NCBI GenBank assembly: GCA_003215185.1
Contig: QCKR01000002.1
Location: forward strand, 1 to 34,011
Length of the DNA stretch: 34,011 nt
Direction: 5' to 3'
DNA from: Pelagibacteraceae bacterium AG-410-D23
GTDB taxonomy: Bacteria; Pseudomonadota; Alphaproteobacteria; Pelagibacterales; Pelagibacteraceae
In this document: positions 1 through 7,974 of the stretch, one piece after another
Layout: each line of letters starts with the position of its first letter
Numbering within the stretch: the first letter of the stretch is position 1
The notes under the pieces: model-generated
Databases searched by the model: none
Told to the model about the DNA's origin: nothing
Seen by the model: the letters and a program-made list of their open reading frames with translations, nothing else
Position numbers and translations under genes: made by a program

Positions 1-1474
1 ATGCATATTCCATTGCTTTAATAATTTCTACTTCGCTAAAATTAATTTGTTTTTTTCCTGTTCCAACTAAATCTTTAAAGGCTATAGTTTTATGATTTAA
101 ATGTATTTCAGACAATATATCCATATTATGTCTATTTTTTCCTGCATCTAAAACATATGACATTAACATTGTATCTTCCATTGAATTCATAGTTATTCCT
201 TGTTTGTATAAAACTATAAAATCGAATTTAATATTTTGACCTATCTTTTTTATACTATTGTCTTCAAGAATTGGTTTTAATTTTTTTATAATATTTTCTT
301 TTTTTAGATTATTTCCTATTTTATGGCTCAATGGAATATAACAAGCTTTTCCAATTTTTGTGCTGATTGAGATACCTACTAATTCTGCTTGATGAGGGTC
401 AAGAGAACTTGTTTCGGTATCTATAACGATTTCCCCATTTTCTTCTGCTTCAAATATCCATTTATCCAATTCATTTTCATTTTCTATTAAAAAATAATTT
501 TTTTTATTAATTTTTAATTGCTGTTTGGCTTCCTTTTGATCATTTTTTTCAATTAAATTTTCTAAAAATTGAGGTTCTCCATAAACTGAAATGACTGTAC
601 TTAATAATCGATTGAATTCCATTTCTCTTAAATAGTTATATAATTTAATTTTATTAACTTCTTTTAAAGAAAATTCTTCAATTTTTTTTTTTACTGGTAC
701 ATTTTTTTTTAATGTAACTAGTTTTTTACTTAAAATAGCTTTTTGTTTATTTTCAAGAATATTTTCTCTTCTTTTATTCTGTTTGATATCTTCTGCTTTT
801 TCTAATAAGTTTTCTAATGATTTATACTGATTTATTAACTCGGCGGCTGTTTTTACTCCAATTCCTGGAACCCCAGGAACATTATCACTAGTATCTCCTG
901 CTAAAGATTGAACATCAATTATTTTTTCTGGTTCAACTCCAAACTTATTTAAAATATCTTCCTTTAAAATAAATTTATTTTTCATTGGATCATAAATTCG
1001 AACATCTTTTTTATATAGCTGCATAAGATCTTTGTCTGATGAAACTATTGTAACCTTTGCACCTTGTTCCAAAATTTGTTCTGTATAGGTTGCTATCAAA
1101 TCATCTGCCTCGTAATTTATCAATTCAACAGATGGTAAATTAAATGCCTCTACTGATTTTCTAATATATTCAAATTGTGGAATTAAATCTTCTGGTGCAT
1201 CAGATCTATTTGCTTTATAATCAGAATAAATCTCATTTCTAAAATTTTTTCTGGCAGAATCAAAAATTACTGCAAAATGAGTTGCCTTTTCTTTATTATC
1301 ACTAGATTTTGAATCCTCTAACAATTTAAATAGCATACTACAAAAACCATTCACAGCCCCTGTAGGCAAGCCATCACTTTTTCGACTCAGAGGCGGCAAT
1401 GCGTAGTAAGCTCTAAAAATATATCCAGAGCCATCAATTAAATAAAAATGGTCAGTTTTTTTTATTCTGTTCAT
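1..1474 (-). CDS. polA: DNA polymerase I, N-terminal part (5'-3' exonuclease domain onward); truncated by the window start
   Basis: Reverse-strand translation from ATG at 1474: MNRIKKTDHFYLIDGSGYIFRAYYALPPLSRKSDGLPTGAVNGFCSMLFKLL..., with a typical FEN/PolA N-terminus; open to base 1. Absent from the ORF track because it runs off the edge. Confidence 0.93.
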   Translation of the reverse strand, partial: MNRIKKTDHFYLIDGSGYIFRAYYALPPLSRKSDGLPTGAVNGFCSMLFKLLEDSKSSDNKEKATHFAVIFDSARKNFRNEIYSDYKANRSDAPEDLIPQFEYIRKSVEAFNLPSVELINYEADDLIATYTEQILEQGAKVTIVSSDKDLMQLYKKDVRIYDPMKNKFILKEDILNKFGVEPEKIIDVQSLAGDTSDNVPGVPGIGVKTAAELINQYKSLENLLEKAEDIKQNKRRENILENKQKAILSKKLVTLKKNVPVKKKIEEFSLKEVNKIKLYNYLREMEFNRLLSTVISVYGEPQFLENLIEKNDQKEAKQQLKINKKNYFLIENENELDKWIFEAEENGEIVIDTETSSLDPHQAELVGISISTKIGKACYIPLSHKIGNNLKKENIIKKLKPILEDNSIKKIGQNIKFDFIVLYKQGITMNSMEDTMLMSYVLDAGKNRHNMDILSEIHLNHKTIAFKDLVGTGKKQINFSEVEIIKAMEYA

Positions 1475-1524
1475 TCTTATAATGTATCTTAATTCTTATG
1501 AATGTTATAAATGTATAATTTCTT

Positions 1525-2454
1525 ATGAACAAAAAAAATGTACTTTCTGCAAAAAATTTAAATAAAATTTATTCAAAAAAAAGTGGTAATCCAATATATG
1601 CTATTAACAATTTAAACTTAGACGTGCAACAAGGTGAAATTTTTGGACTATTAGGACCTAATGGTGCAGGAAAAACAACTTTTATAAATATTTTGGGTGG
1701 AACAGTTATTAAGACCTCTGGTGTTGTTAATGTTTGGGGTTTTGATCTTGATAAAAATCCAAGACAAGTCCGTGCTTCTATTGGCATAGTTCCACAAGAG
1801 GTAAATCTTGATCCTTTTTTTAGTCCTAAAAAATTATTGGAATTACAGGCTGGTTTATATGGTGTAAAAAAAAAAGATCGAATTACTGACATTATTCTCA
1901 AATTAGTTTCTCTTGAAGATTGTGCAAACAGCTATGCGAGAAGTTTATCGGGAGGTATGAAAAGAAGATTGCTTATAGCAAAGTCATTAGTACATCAGCC
2001 TCCGATCGTTATACTGGATGAACCAACAGCAGGGGTTGATGTTGAACTAAGAAAAAATCTTTGGGACAATATAAAATTGTTAAACAAGCAAGGAGTTACA
2101 ATAATTCTGACTACTCATTATTTGGTTGAAGCTGAAAAAATTTGTAACCGGATAGGCATTCTAAATAAAGGGAATTTGGTTGCACTTGATAGTACAAAAA
2201 ATCTTTTAGAAAAAATTCATACTAAAAAGGTTAAATTTAAATTAGATAAACCTACTAAAATTAAAGATGGACAATTAGATTCTCTTAAAATTTCATATAT
2301 TAATGAAAATGAGATCACTTTATCTTATGAAAAAAATAAAGTTAAAATTGAAGAAATAATCAATCTAATTCAAAAAGAAAATGCAAAAATATTGGACATA
2401 TCTACACATGATGGTGATCTAGAGGAGGTTTTTATAAGTTTAACAAAAAACTAG
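1525..2454 (+). CDS. ABC transporter ATP-binding protein (ABC-2/DrrA-YadG type)
   Basis: Walker A GPNGAGKTT, signature SLSGGMKRRL, Walker B VILDEPTAGVD, H-loop TTHY. Confidence 0.93.
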   Translation: MNKKNVLSAKNLNKIYSKKSGNPIYAINNLNLDVQQGEIFGLLGPNGAGKTTFINILGGTVIKTSGVVNVWGFDLDKNPRQVRASIGIVPQEVNLDPFFSPKKLLELQAGLYGVKKKDRITDIILKLVSLEDCANSYARSLSGGMKRRLLIAKSLVHQPPIVILDEPTAGVDVELRKNLWDNIKLLNKQGVTIILTTHYLVEAEKICNRIGILNKGNLVALDSTKNLLEKIHTKKVKFKLDKPTKIKDGQLDSLKISYINENEITLSYEKNKVKIEEIINLIQKENAKILDISTHDGDLEEVFISLTKN

Positions 2455-2486
2455 ATTAAATTACTTATAAATAGTAAAATTACATT

Positions 2487-3038
2487 ATGGAATTAATAAA
2501 ATCATCTCAAAATCTAAAAATTTTAAAGTCAGTTTTAATTGTTTTTTTTGGATCAATTCTATTAGTTATTTCTGCAAAAATAAAAATTCCTTTTTACCCA
2601 GTGCCAATGACAATGCAAACATTTGCTGTATTATTCATAGGACTTTCTTTTGGATATAAGATTGGATTAGCAACTATTGGATTATATCTTTTGGAAGGAA
2701 TATTTGGACTGCCAGTTTTTTCTAACTCTCCAGAAAAAGGGGTTGGATGGATTTATTTCACAGGACCAACCATGGGTTATTTAATAGGTTTTTTATTTGC
2801 AACATTTTTAGCTGGATATTTAAATTTTAAAACAAATTTTATAGTTATTTTTTTTAAATTAATAGTTTCTGTATCAACAATATACATATTGGGTGTTTTA
2901 TGGCTTGGAAATTTAATCGGTTGGGATAAACCAGTAATCGAATTTGGTGTAACACCATTTTTATTAGCTGAATTATTTAAGATTTCTTTACTAACAGTAA
3001 TAAGTAAAAAAATTTTAAAATTTAGAAATTTTATTTAG
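2487..3038 (+). CDS. bioY: BioY family biotin transporter (S component)
   Basis: KIPFYPVPMTMQTFAVLFIGLSFG and GVGWIYFTGPTMGYLIGF are BioY hallmarks; about 183 aa membrane protein. Confidence 0.9.
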   Translation: MELIKSSQNLKILKSVLIVFFGSILLVISAKIKIPFYPVPMTMQTFAVLFIGLSFGYKIGLATIGLYLLEGIFGLPVFSNSPEKGVGWIYFTGPTMGYLIGFLFATFLAGYLNFKTNFIVIFFKLIVSVSTIYILGVLWLGNLIGWDKPVIEFGVTPFLLAELFKISLLTVISKKILKFRNFI

Positions 3039-3624
3039 GAGATCTTTTAGATAATATTCTTTGTAAAGTTCTTCTATGCATCTTGAGTCTTCTAGCTGTC
3101 TCGGATACATTTCTATTACATAATTCAAAAACTCTATGTATATGTTCCCATTTTACTCTATCAGCTGACATCGGATTTTCGGGTGGTGGTGCCTTACTTT
3201 TTGGATCTGCTAAAAGAGCTTTTTCAACATCATCTGCATCAGCTGGTTTTGCTAAATAGTCTATAGCACCATGTTTAACTGCTGCAACAGCTGTTGGGAT
3301 GTTACCATAACCTGTAAGCATTATGATTCGACTTTTGTTATTGAAGTTTTGAAGTTCCTTTACAACCTCAAGTCCATTTCCATCATTTAATCTTAAATCT
3401 ATAACTGCAAATGCAGGTTTTTTTAATTTTAAACATTCAATTCCTCTTTTTACACCTTCAGCTTGCGTTACTTTAAAACCTTTTTTTTCCATTGCTCTTG
3501 AAAGTCTTTCTCTAAAAGGATTATCATCATCTACTATGAGTAGTGATTTATCCTCAAATTCACTAGCATTTTTTATATTTTTGAAGTCATTCATTATCTT
3601 TATAATATGTGAATAGTTTTCCAC
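3031..3624 (-). CDS. regA: RegA/PrrA/ActR-type response regulator (receiver plus Fis-type HTH)
   Basis: LIVDDDNPFRERL, AVIDLRLNDGNG, MLTGYGNIPTAVAAVKHGAIDYLAKPADADDV, C-terminal NVSETARRLKMHRRTLQRILSKR. ATGs at 3624 and 3594 are both possible starts. Confidence 0.92.
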   Translation of the reverse strand: MENYSHIIKIMNDFKNIKNASEFEDKSLLIVDDDNPFRERLSRAMEKKGFKVTQAEGVKRGIECLKLKKPAFAVIDLRLNDGNGLEVVKELQNFNNKSRIIMLTGYGNIPTAVAAVKHGAIDYLAKPADADDVEKALLADPKSKAPPPENPMSADRVKWEHIHRVFELCNRNVSETARRLKMHRRTLQRILSKRSPK

Positions 3625-3644
3625 ATTTCAAGAGGTAATTATTT

Positions 3645-3721
3645 ACTTTACATTGATTAATTATTGTCTTAACTGCTGAATCATGTAAAGTTTTTCAGTT
3701 AAATATTGAAAAATTTTTTTT
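3645..3721 (+). ncRNA. Putative structured leader (H-type pseudoknot plus alternative terminator-like hairpin) of the polyamine cluster
   Basis: P1: ACTTTACAT(T)GATT 3645-3658 pairs with AATCATGTAAAGT 3679-3691. Pseudoknot: loop TTAACTG 3669-3675 pairs with CAGTTAA 3696-3702. Alternative hairpin: TTTTTCA 3691-3697 pairs with TGAAAAA 3707-3713, followed by T8 (3714-3721). Confidence 0.5.
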
Positions 3722-3747
3722 GTTAAATTTTTTTGGGGGCATATGAA

Positions 3748-4926
3748 ATGGAAAAATTTAAAACAGTTGATGAATTAGTACGTCAACTAAAACCTGTTGA
3801 GCCAGTTTATTGTATCAGAAAAAAATCGATACAAGTGGCTTCCAAGATTTTTCAGAAAAAATTTCCAGGCAAAGTGTTGTATGCCGTAAAAACGAATCCT
3901 CATACTGAAGTATTAAAAACAATTTCTCAAAGTGGTATAGAAAATTTTGATGTAGCATCAATAAAAGAAATTGATGATATAAAGAAAATAAATCCCAAAG
4001 CAAAATGCTCATATATGCATACTGTAAAAAGCAGAGAAAGTATAAATGAAGCTTATTTTAAATATGATGTTAAAACTTTTTCTTTAGATTCAAAAGATGA
4101 ATTAATAAAAATAATTGAATCAACAAATCATGCAAAAGACTTAGAGTTATTTGTAAGAGTATCAGTTTCTAATGAGCATGCTGAAATTGATTTATCAAAA
4201 AAATTTGGAGCATTAACTTCTGAAGCTATTGGTCTGTTAAGATTAGCAAAACAATATGCAAAAAAAATCGGTTTAAGTTTTCATGTTGGCTCACAATGTA
4301 TGCATCCAATTTCTTATTCAAAAGGCATCACTGAAATAGGAAATATAATTAAAAAAACAAAAATTGTTCCAGATTACATAAACGTTGGTGGAGGATTCCC
4401 CACTATATATCCTGATTTAATACCACAATCTTTGGATAATTATTTTAAAGAGATAAAAGATAGTTTAAAAAATTTAAAATTGGATAAAAAACCAGAAATC
4501 TTATGTGAACCTGGAAGAGCAATAGTTGCGGAAAGTGGTTCCACTATTGTTAGAGTTAATTTAAGAAAAAAACAAAAACTTTATATAAATGATGGTACAT
4601 ATGGAACTCTTTTTGATGCAGGAGTTCCAAATATAGTGTATCCATCTCGAATTATTACAAATGGAAGAATTATTTCAAAAAAATTAACTGCATTTGATTT
4701 TTATGGACCTACTTGTGACAGCATGGATTATATGAAAGGTCCTTTTGTGCTTCCAAACAATATTAAGGAAAATGACTATATAGAGCTAGGTCAACTTGGT
4801 GCTTACGGTTTAACTTTTAGAACTAAGTTTAATGGTTTTTATTCTGATAGAATTTATGAAATTGAAGATGAACCAATCATGACCATGTATGACAAAGAAG
4901 CTAACAAAGCGTTTCTTGTTGCTTAA
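3748..4926 (+). CDS. Fold-type III PLP-dependent ornithine/lysine decarboxylase
   Basis: Tracked ORF begins at TTG 3733; ATG 3748 is the likelier start, with GGGGG (3735-3739) as Shine-Dalgarno. VLYAVKTNPH (PLP Lys), HVGSQC, CEPGRAIVAESG, YGPTCDSMD. Confidence 0.9.
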   Translation: MEKFKTVDELVRQLKPVEPVYCIRKKSIQVASKIFQKKFPGKVLYAVKTNPHTEVLKTISQSGIENFDVASIKEIDDIKKINPKAKCSYMHTVKSRESINEAYFKYDVKTFSLDSKDELIKIIESTNHAKDLELFVRVSVSNEHAEIDLSKKFGALTSEAIGLLRLAKQYAKKIGLSFHVGSQCMHPISYSKGITEIGNIIKKTKIVPDYINVGGGFPTIYPDLIPQSLDNYFKEIKDSLKNLKLDKKPEILCEPGRAIVAESGSTIVRVNLRKKQKLYINDGTYGTLFDAGVPNIVYPSRIITNGRIISKKLTAFDFYGPTCDSMDYMKGPFVLPNNIKENDYIELGQLGAYGLTFRTKFNGFYSDRIYEIEDEPIMTMYDKEANKAFLVA

Positions 4927-5970
4927 ATGTCAGAAAAAAAAAATCTAGGACACAACAGTAAAAAAGACTTTTTAAATAAAGAAGTTGAACATATTGATAT
5001 TACCTCTTTTGATGCGAGAAAAATAATTTCATCAATGAAAAAAATGTCTTTTGTTTCAAGAGAAACTGCAAATGCCGCTAGTATATTTAATGAAATGATT
5101 AAAGATAAGGATTGTACAATTTTTTTAACACTGGCTGGATCCACTTCTGCTGCGGGATGTATGCATATTTATAGAGATATGATTAAATACAACATGGTTG
5201 ATGCAATTGTAGCTACTGGAGCATCAATTATTGATATGGATTTTTTTGAAGCTCTTGGATTTAAACATTACCAAGGCTCACAATTTCAAGACGATACTGA
5301 ATTAAGAAAAAATTATATTGATAGAATATATGATACTTACATTAATGAAGATGAGCTTCAAATGTGTGATAAAATAATATGTGAAATAGCAGATAAACTA
5401 GAACCAAGAAGTTATACATCTAGAGAGTTTATAAATGAAATAGGAAAATACTTGAAAAGTAATGCCAAAAAGAAAGGTTCCTTAATAGAGACTGCATATG
5501 AAAACGATGTTCCAATTTTTTGCCCAGCTTTCACAGATTCAAGTGCTGGATTTGGATTGGTAATGCACCAAGAAAAAAATCCAAAAAAACATATTACAAT
5601 AGATTCAATTAGAGAATTTCGTGAACTAACTGAAATTAAAATAAGATCAAAAGGATCTGGATTATTTATGATTGGCGGAGGGGTTCCAAAAAATTTCATT
5701 CAAGACACAGTTATTTGTGCTGAACTTTTAGGAAAAGAAGTAGATATGCACAAATATGCTGTTCAAATAACTGTTGCCGACTCAAGAGATGGTGCATGCA
5801 GCAGTTCTACTCTAAAGGAAGCTAGCTCATGGGGAAAAGTTGATATTACAAAAGAACAGATGGTATTTGCAGAAGCAACTAGCGTTCTTCCTTTAATTGC
5901 AAGCGACGCTTATCACAAAGGTGAATGGAAAAATAGAAATAGAAAAAATTTTTCAAAAATATTTGGATAA
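4927..5970 (+). CDS. Deoxyhypusine synthase-like protein (probable polyamine aminobutyl/aminopropyl transferase)
   Basis: TLAGSTSAAGCMHIYRDMI, VPIFCPAFTDSSAGFG, IGGGVPKNF (catalytic Lys position of DHS), ITVADSRDGACSSSTLKEASSWGKV. ATG directly abuts the upstream stop. Confidence 0.88.
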   Translation: MSEKKNLGHNSKKDFLNKEVEHIDITSFDARKIISSMKKMSFVSRETANAASIFNEMIKDKDCTIFLTLAGSTSAAGCMHIYRDMIKYNMVDAIVATGASIIDMDFFEALGFKHYQGSQFQDDTELRKNYIDRIYDTYINEDELQMCDKIICEIADKLEPRSYTSREFINEIGKYLKSNAKKKGSLIETAYENDVPIFCPAFTDSSAGFGLVMHQEKNPKKHITIDSIREFRELTEIKIRSKGSGLFMIGGGVPKNFIQDTVICAELLGKEVDMHKYAVQITVADSRDGACSSSTLKEASSWGKVDITKEQMVFAEATSVLPLIASDAYHKGEWKNRNRKNFSKIFG

Positions 5971-5973
5971 AAA

Positions 5974-6852
5974 TTGAATTTCTTATCAAACAAACAGGGA
6001 TTTCTTGGAATTGACAATAAGTTCAAAATTAAAGAGAAAGCTATAATTGTCCCATTTGGTTTAGAAAAAACAGTTAGTTATGGTGGTGGAACAAAAAATG
6101 GCCCGAAAGAAATTATTAAAGCTTCACATCAAGTTGAATTATACGATGAAGAATTAAACTGCGAACCATATAAAAAAATAGGAATAAAAACATTAAAACC
6201 TTTTAAAATAGATAAAAACATAAATAAAGCATTAAATAAAATGTCAAAAATAAATGAAGTAATTTTAAATAAAAAAATTTTTCCATTAACTCTTGGAGGT
6301 GAACACTCAATAACACCTGGTTGTATAGCACCTTTTGCAAAAAAATATAAAAAATTATGTTTATTACACTTTGATGCCCATGCTGATTTAAGAGAAAGTT
6401 ATAATGGAGAAAAATTTTCACATGCCTCAGCAATAAAGAGATGTTTGGATTACAAAAATGTCTCGGTGATATCTTTTGGTATTAGAAACATATCTAAAAA
6501 AGAAGTACCTTATTTAAAAAAAAATTCTTCAAGAATTAATATTTTTTGGGCGAAAGATAAGAAGAAATGGAATTTAAATAAATTTAAAAAAATGATTAAA
6601 AATAAAACAGTTTATTTAACTTTTGACGTAGATGGATTTGACTCAAGTATCATGCCTGCAACTGGCACGCCTGAACCTGGTGGTATTTTTTGGGATGAAA
6701 CTCTAGAAATAATAAAGATAGCTATTAAAAATTCAAATATTGTTGGTGCAGATATAAACGAACTTGCCCCAATAAAAGGGTTTAATTCATACAACTTTTT
6801 AGTAGCTAAATTAGCTTATAAGATTTTATCCTATAAATTTTTATATAAATAA
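5974..6852 (+). CDS. speB: Agmatinase/arginase (ureohydrolase) family protein
   Basis: GGEHSITPG, HFDAHADLR, SHASAIKR, FDVDGFDSSIMPATGTPEPGG, GADINELAP (Mn-ligand motifs). TTG start. Confidence 0.88.
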   Translation: MNFLSNKQGFLGIDNKFKIKEKAIIVPFGLEKTVSYGGGTKNGPKEIIKASHQVELYDEELNCEPYKKIGIKTLKPFKIDKNINKALNKMSKINEVILNKKIFPLTLGGEHSITPGCIAPFAKKYKKLCLLHFDAHADLRESYNGEKFSHASAIKRCLDYKNVSVISFGIRNISKKEVPYLKKNSSRINIFWAKDKKKWNLNKFKKMIKNKTVYLTFDVDGFDSSIMPATGTPEPGGIFWDETLEIIKIAIKNSNIVGADINELAPIKGFNSYNFLVAKLAYKILSYKFLYK

Positions 6853-6855
6853 TTA

Positions 6856-7404
6856 TTAAACTGCTTTAACTCTTCCTAGCAATAATCTAAACGGAATTAG
6901 CATTACTAGTGCAACAAAAATTTTAACTGTCAAATCTCCTAATGATAAACTAAACCAAGGTATACCTGTTGCATAAAAAGATATTGAGAAGAATAAAAAA
7001 GTATCAACAATAGAACCAATTAAAGAAGATGTTAGAGGTGCTACAAACCACTTTTTTCTTCTTAGCTGATCAAAAATTTGAACATCAAGTAATTGAGCAA
7101 CTAAAAAAGCTGTACCTGAACCAATTGCAATTCTTATTGAAATTAAATCTGCAAAATTTGTAGAAAATAAAAGTGTAAAACAAATACCAAAAGCAAAACC
7201 TATATAAACAATTTTTCTAGCAGCTATTTTTCCATAAAATCTATTTGCAAGGTCAGTTATTAAAAAAGCTATAGGATAACTAAAAGCCCCATAAGTTAAA
7301 ATTTTATCTAGACCATAATATCGAATGGGAAACTGAACTAAATAGTTTGAAGATAATACAACCACTCCCATCAAAAAAGATAGAAGTAAAAAAGTTCTAT
7401 TCAT
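6856..7404 (-). CDS. VUT family / YhhQ-like queuosine precursor transporter
   Basis: Hydrophobic; YGAFSYPIAFLITDLANRFYGKIAARKIVYIGF and RIAIGSGTAFLVAQLLDVQIFDQLRRKKWFVAPLTSSLIGSIVDTFLFF. Confidence 0.88.
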   Translation of the reverse strand: MNRTFLLLSFLMGVVVLSSNYLVQFPIRYYGLDKILTYGAFSYPIAFLITDLANRFYGKIAARKIVYIGFAFGICFTLLFSTNFADLISIRIAIGSGTAFLVAQLLDVQIFDQLRRKKWFVAPLTSSLIGSIVDTFLFFSISFYATGIPWFSLSLGDLTVKIFVALVMLIPFRLLLGRVKAV

Positions 7405-7685
7405 TAAATAGATTTTGCAAGAATTGTTTTCTTTAATTTTTTTAATCTTGGAGACAAATTTTTGTTTTTAACGTCTTTTAAAAACTGATCAAAACTTCCT
7501 TTTTTATCTACCGATCTTACAGCTGCATTTGAAACGTTAAGCTTTAAATTTCTTTTCAAAATTTCACTTGTAAACCTTACTTTTTTCAAATTTGGTAAGA
7601 ACCTTCTCTTAGTTTTATTGTTGGCATGGCTTACCTTGTGACCTTTTAAAGGAATTTTACCGGTTAATTCACATTTTTTAGACAT
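7404..7685 (-). CDS. rpmB: 50S ribosomal protein L28
   Basis: MSKKCELTGKIPLKGHKVSHANNKTKRRFLPNLKKV... Confidence 0.97.
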   Translation of the reverse strand: MSKKCELTGKIPLKGHKVSHANNKTKRRFLPNLKKVRFTSEILKRNLKLNVSNAAVRSVDKKGSFDQFLKDVKNKNLSPRLKKLKKTILAKSI

Positions 7686-7702
7686 AATATTTATTTAGTG
7701 AC

Positions 7703-7731
7703 TGTATAAAGTGGGATAGTGACCTCGTCAA
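7703..7731 (-). promoter_or_regulatory. Sigma70-like promoter for rpmB
   Basis: On the minus strand TTGACG-N17-TATACA (plus strand TGTATA 7703-7708, CGTCAA 7726-7731). Confidence 0.65.
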
Positions 7732-7780
7732 GTTTATCGTGCAGCTCTAGAAAAAAAATTTCTAAAACATCAAAATAATC

Positions 7781-7966
7781 ATGGCAAAAACCATAAAGGT
7801 ATGTTACGCAGAAAAAATGTTGCAAATTTTCAATCAAAACTATGAAAAAATCTTAAATAAAATATTTCAACAATTTAGTAGCAACATCATTAAAGCGAGT
7901 GTTCATTTTATGCTTTTTGTTTATTGGCTTATAGTTATTGCAGGTACCTTTTTAATGTTAAATTGA
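7781..7966 (+). CDS. Small membrane protein (61 aa, one predicted TM helix)
   Basis: Intact ORF in a gap with no competing gene; C-terminal hydrophobic segment SVHFMLFVYWLIVIAGTFLML; 8 bp upstream of the TSUP gene. Confidence 0.6.
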   Translation: MAKTIKVCYAEKMLQIFNQNYEKILNKIFQQFSSNIIKASVHFMLFVYWLIVIAGTFLMLN

Positions 7967-7974
7967 TAAAATAA

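Noticed and set aside
1492-1527. Repeated TTCTTATGAA upstream of and at the ABC ATPase start
   Set aside because: Two 10-nt copies in a very AT-rich region, one spanning the start codon; likely chance, no further structure.
1569-1901. Antisense ORF (110 aa) opposite the ABC ATPase
   Set aside because: Lies wholly inside a strongly conserved gene on the other strand; no recognisable domain. Treated as a spurious frame.
7700-7745. Locally GC-richer patch in the rpmB/7781 gap, initially considered a small RNA
   Set aside because: Well explained by a TTGACG-N17-TATACA promoter for rpmB on the minus strand; the TAGAAA/TTTCTA repeat next to it (7748-7764) is short and has no U-tract.
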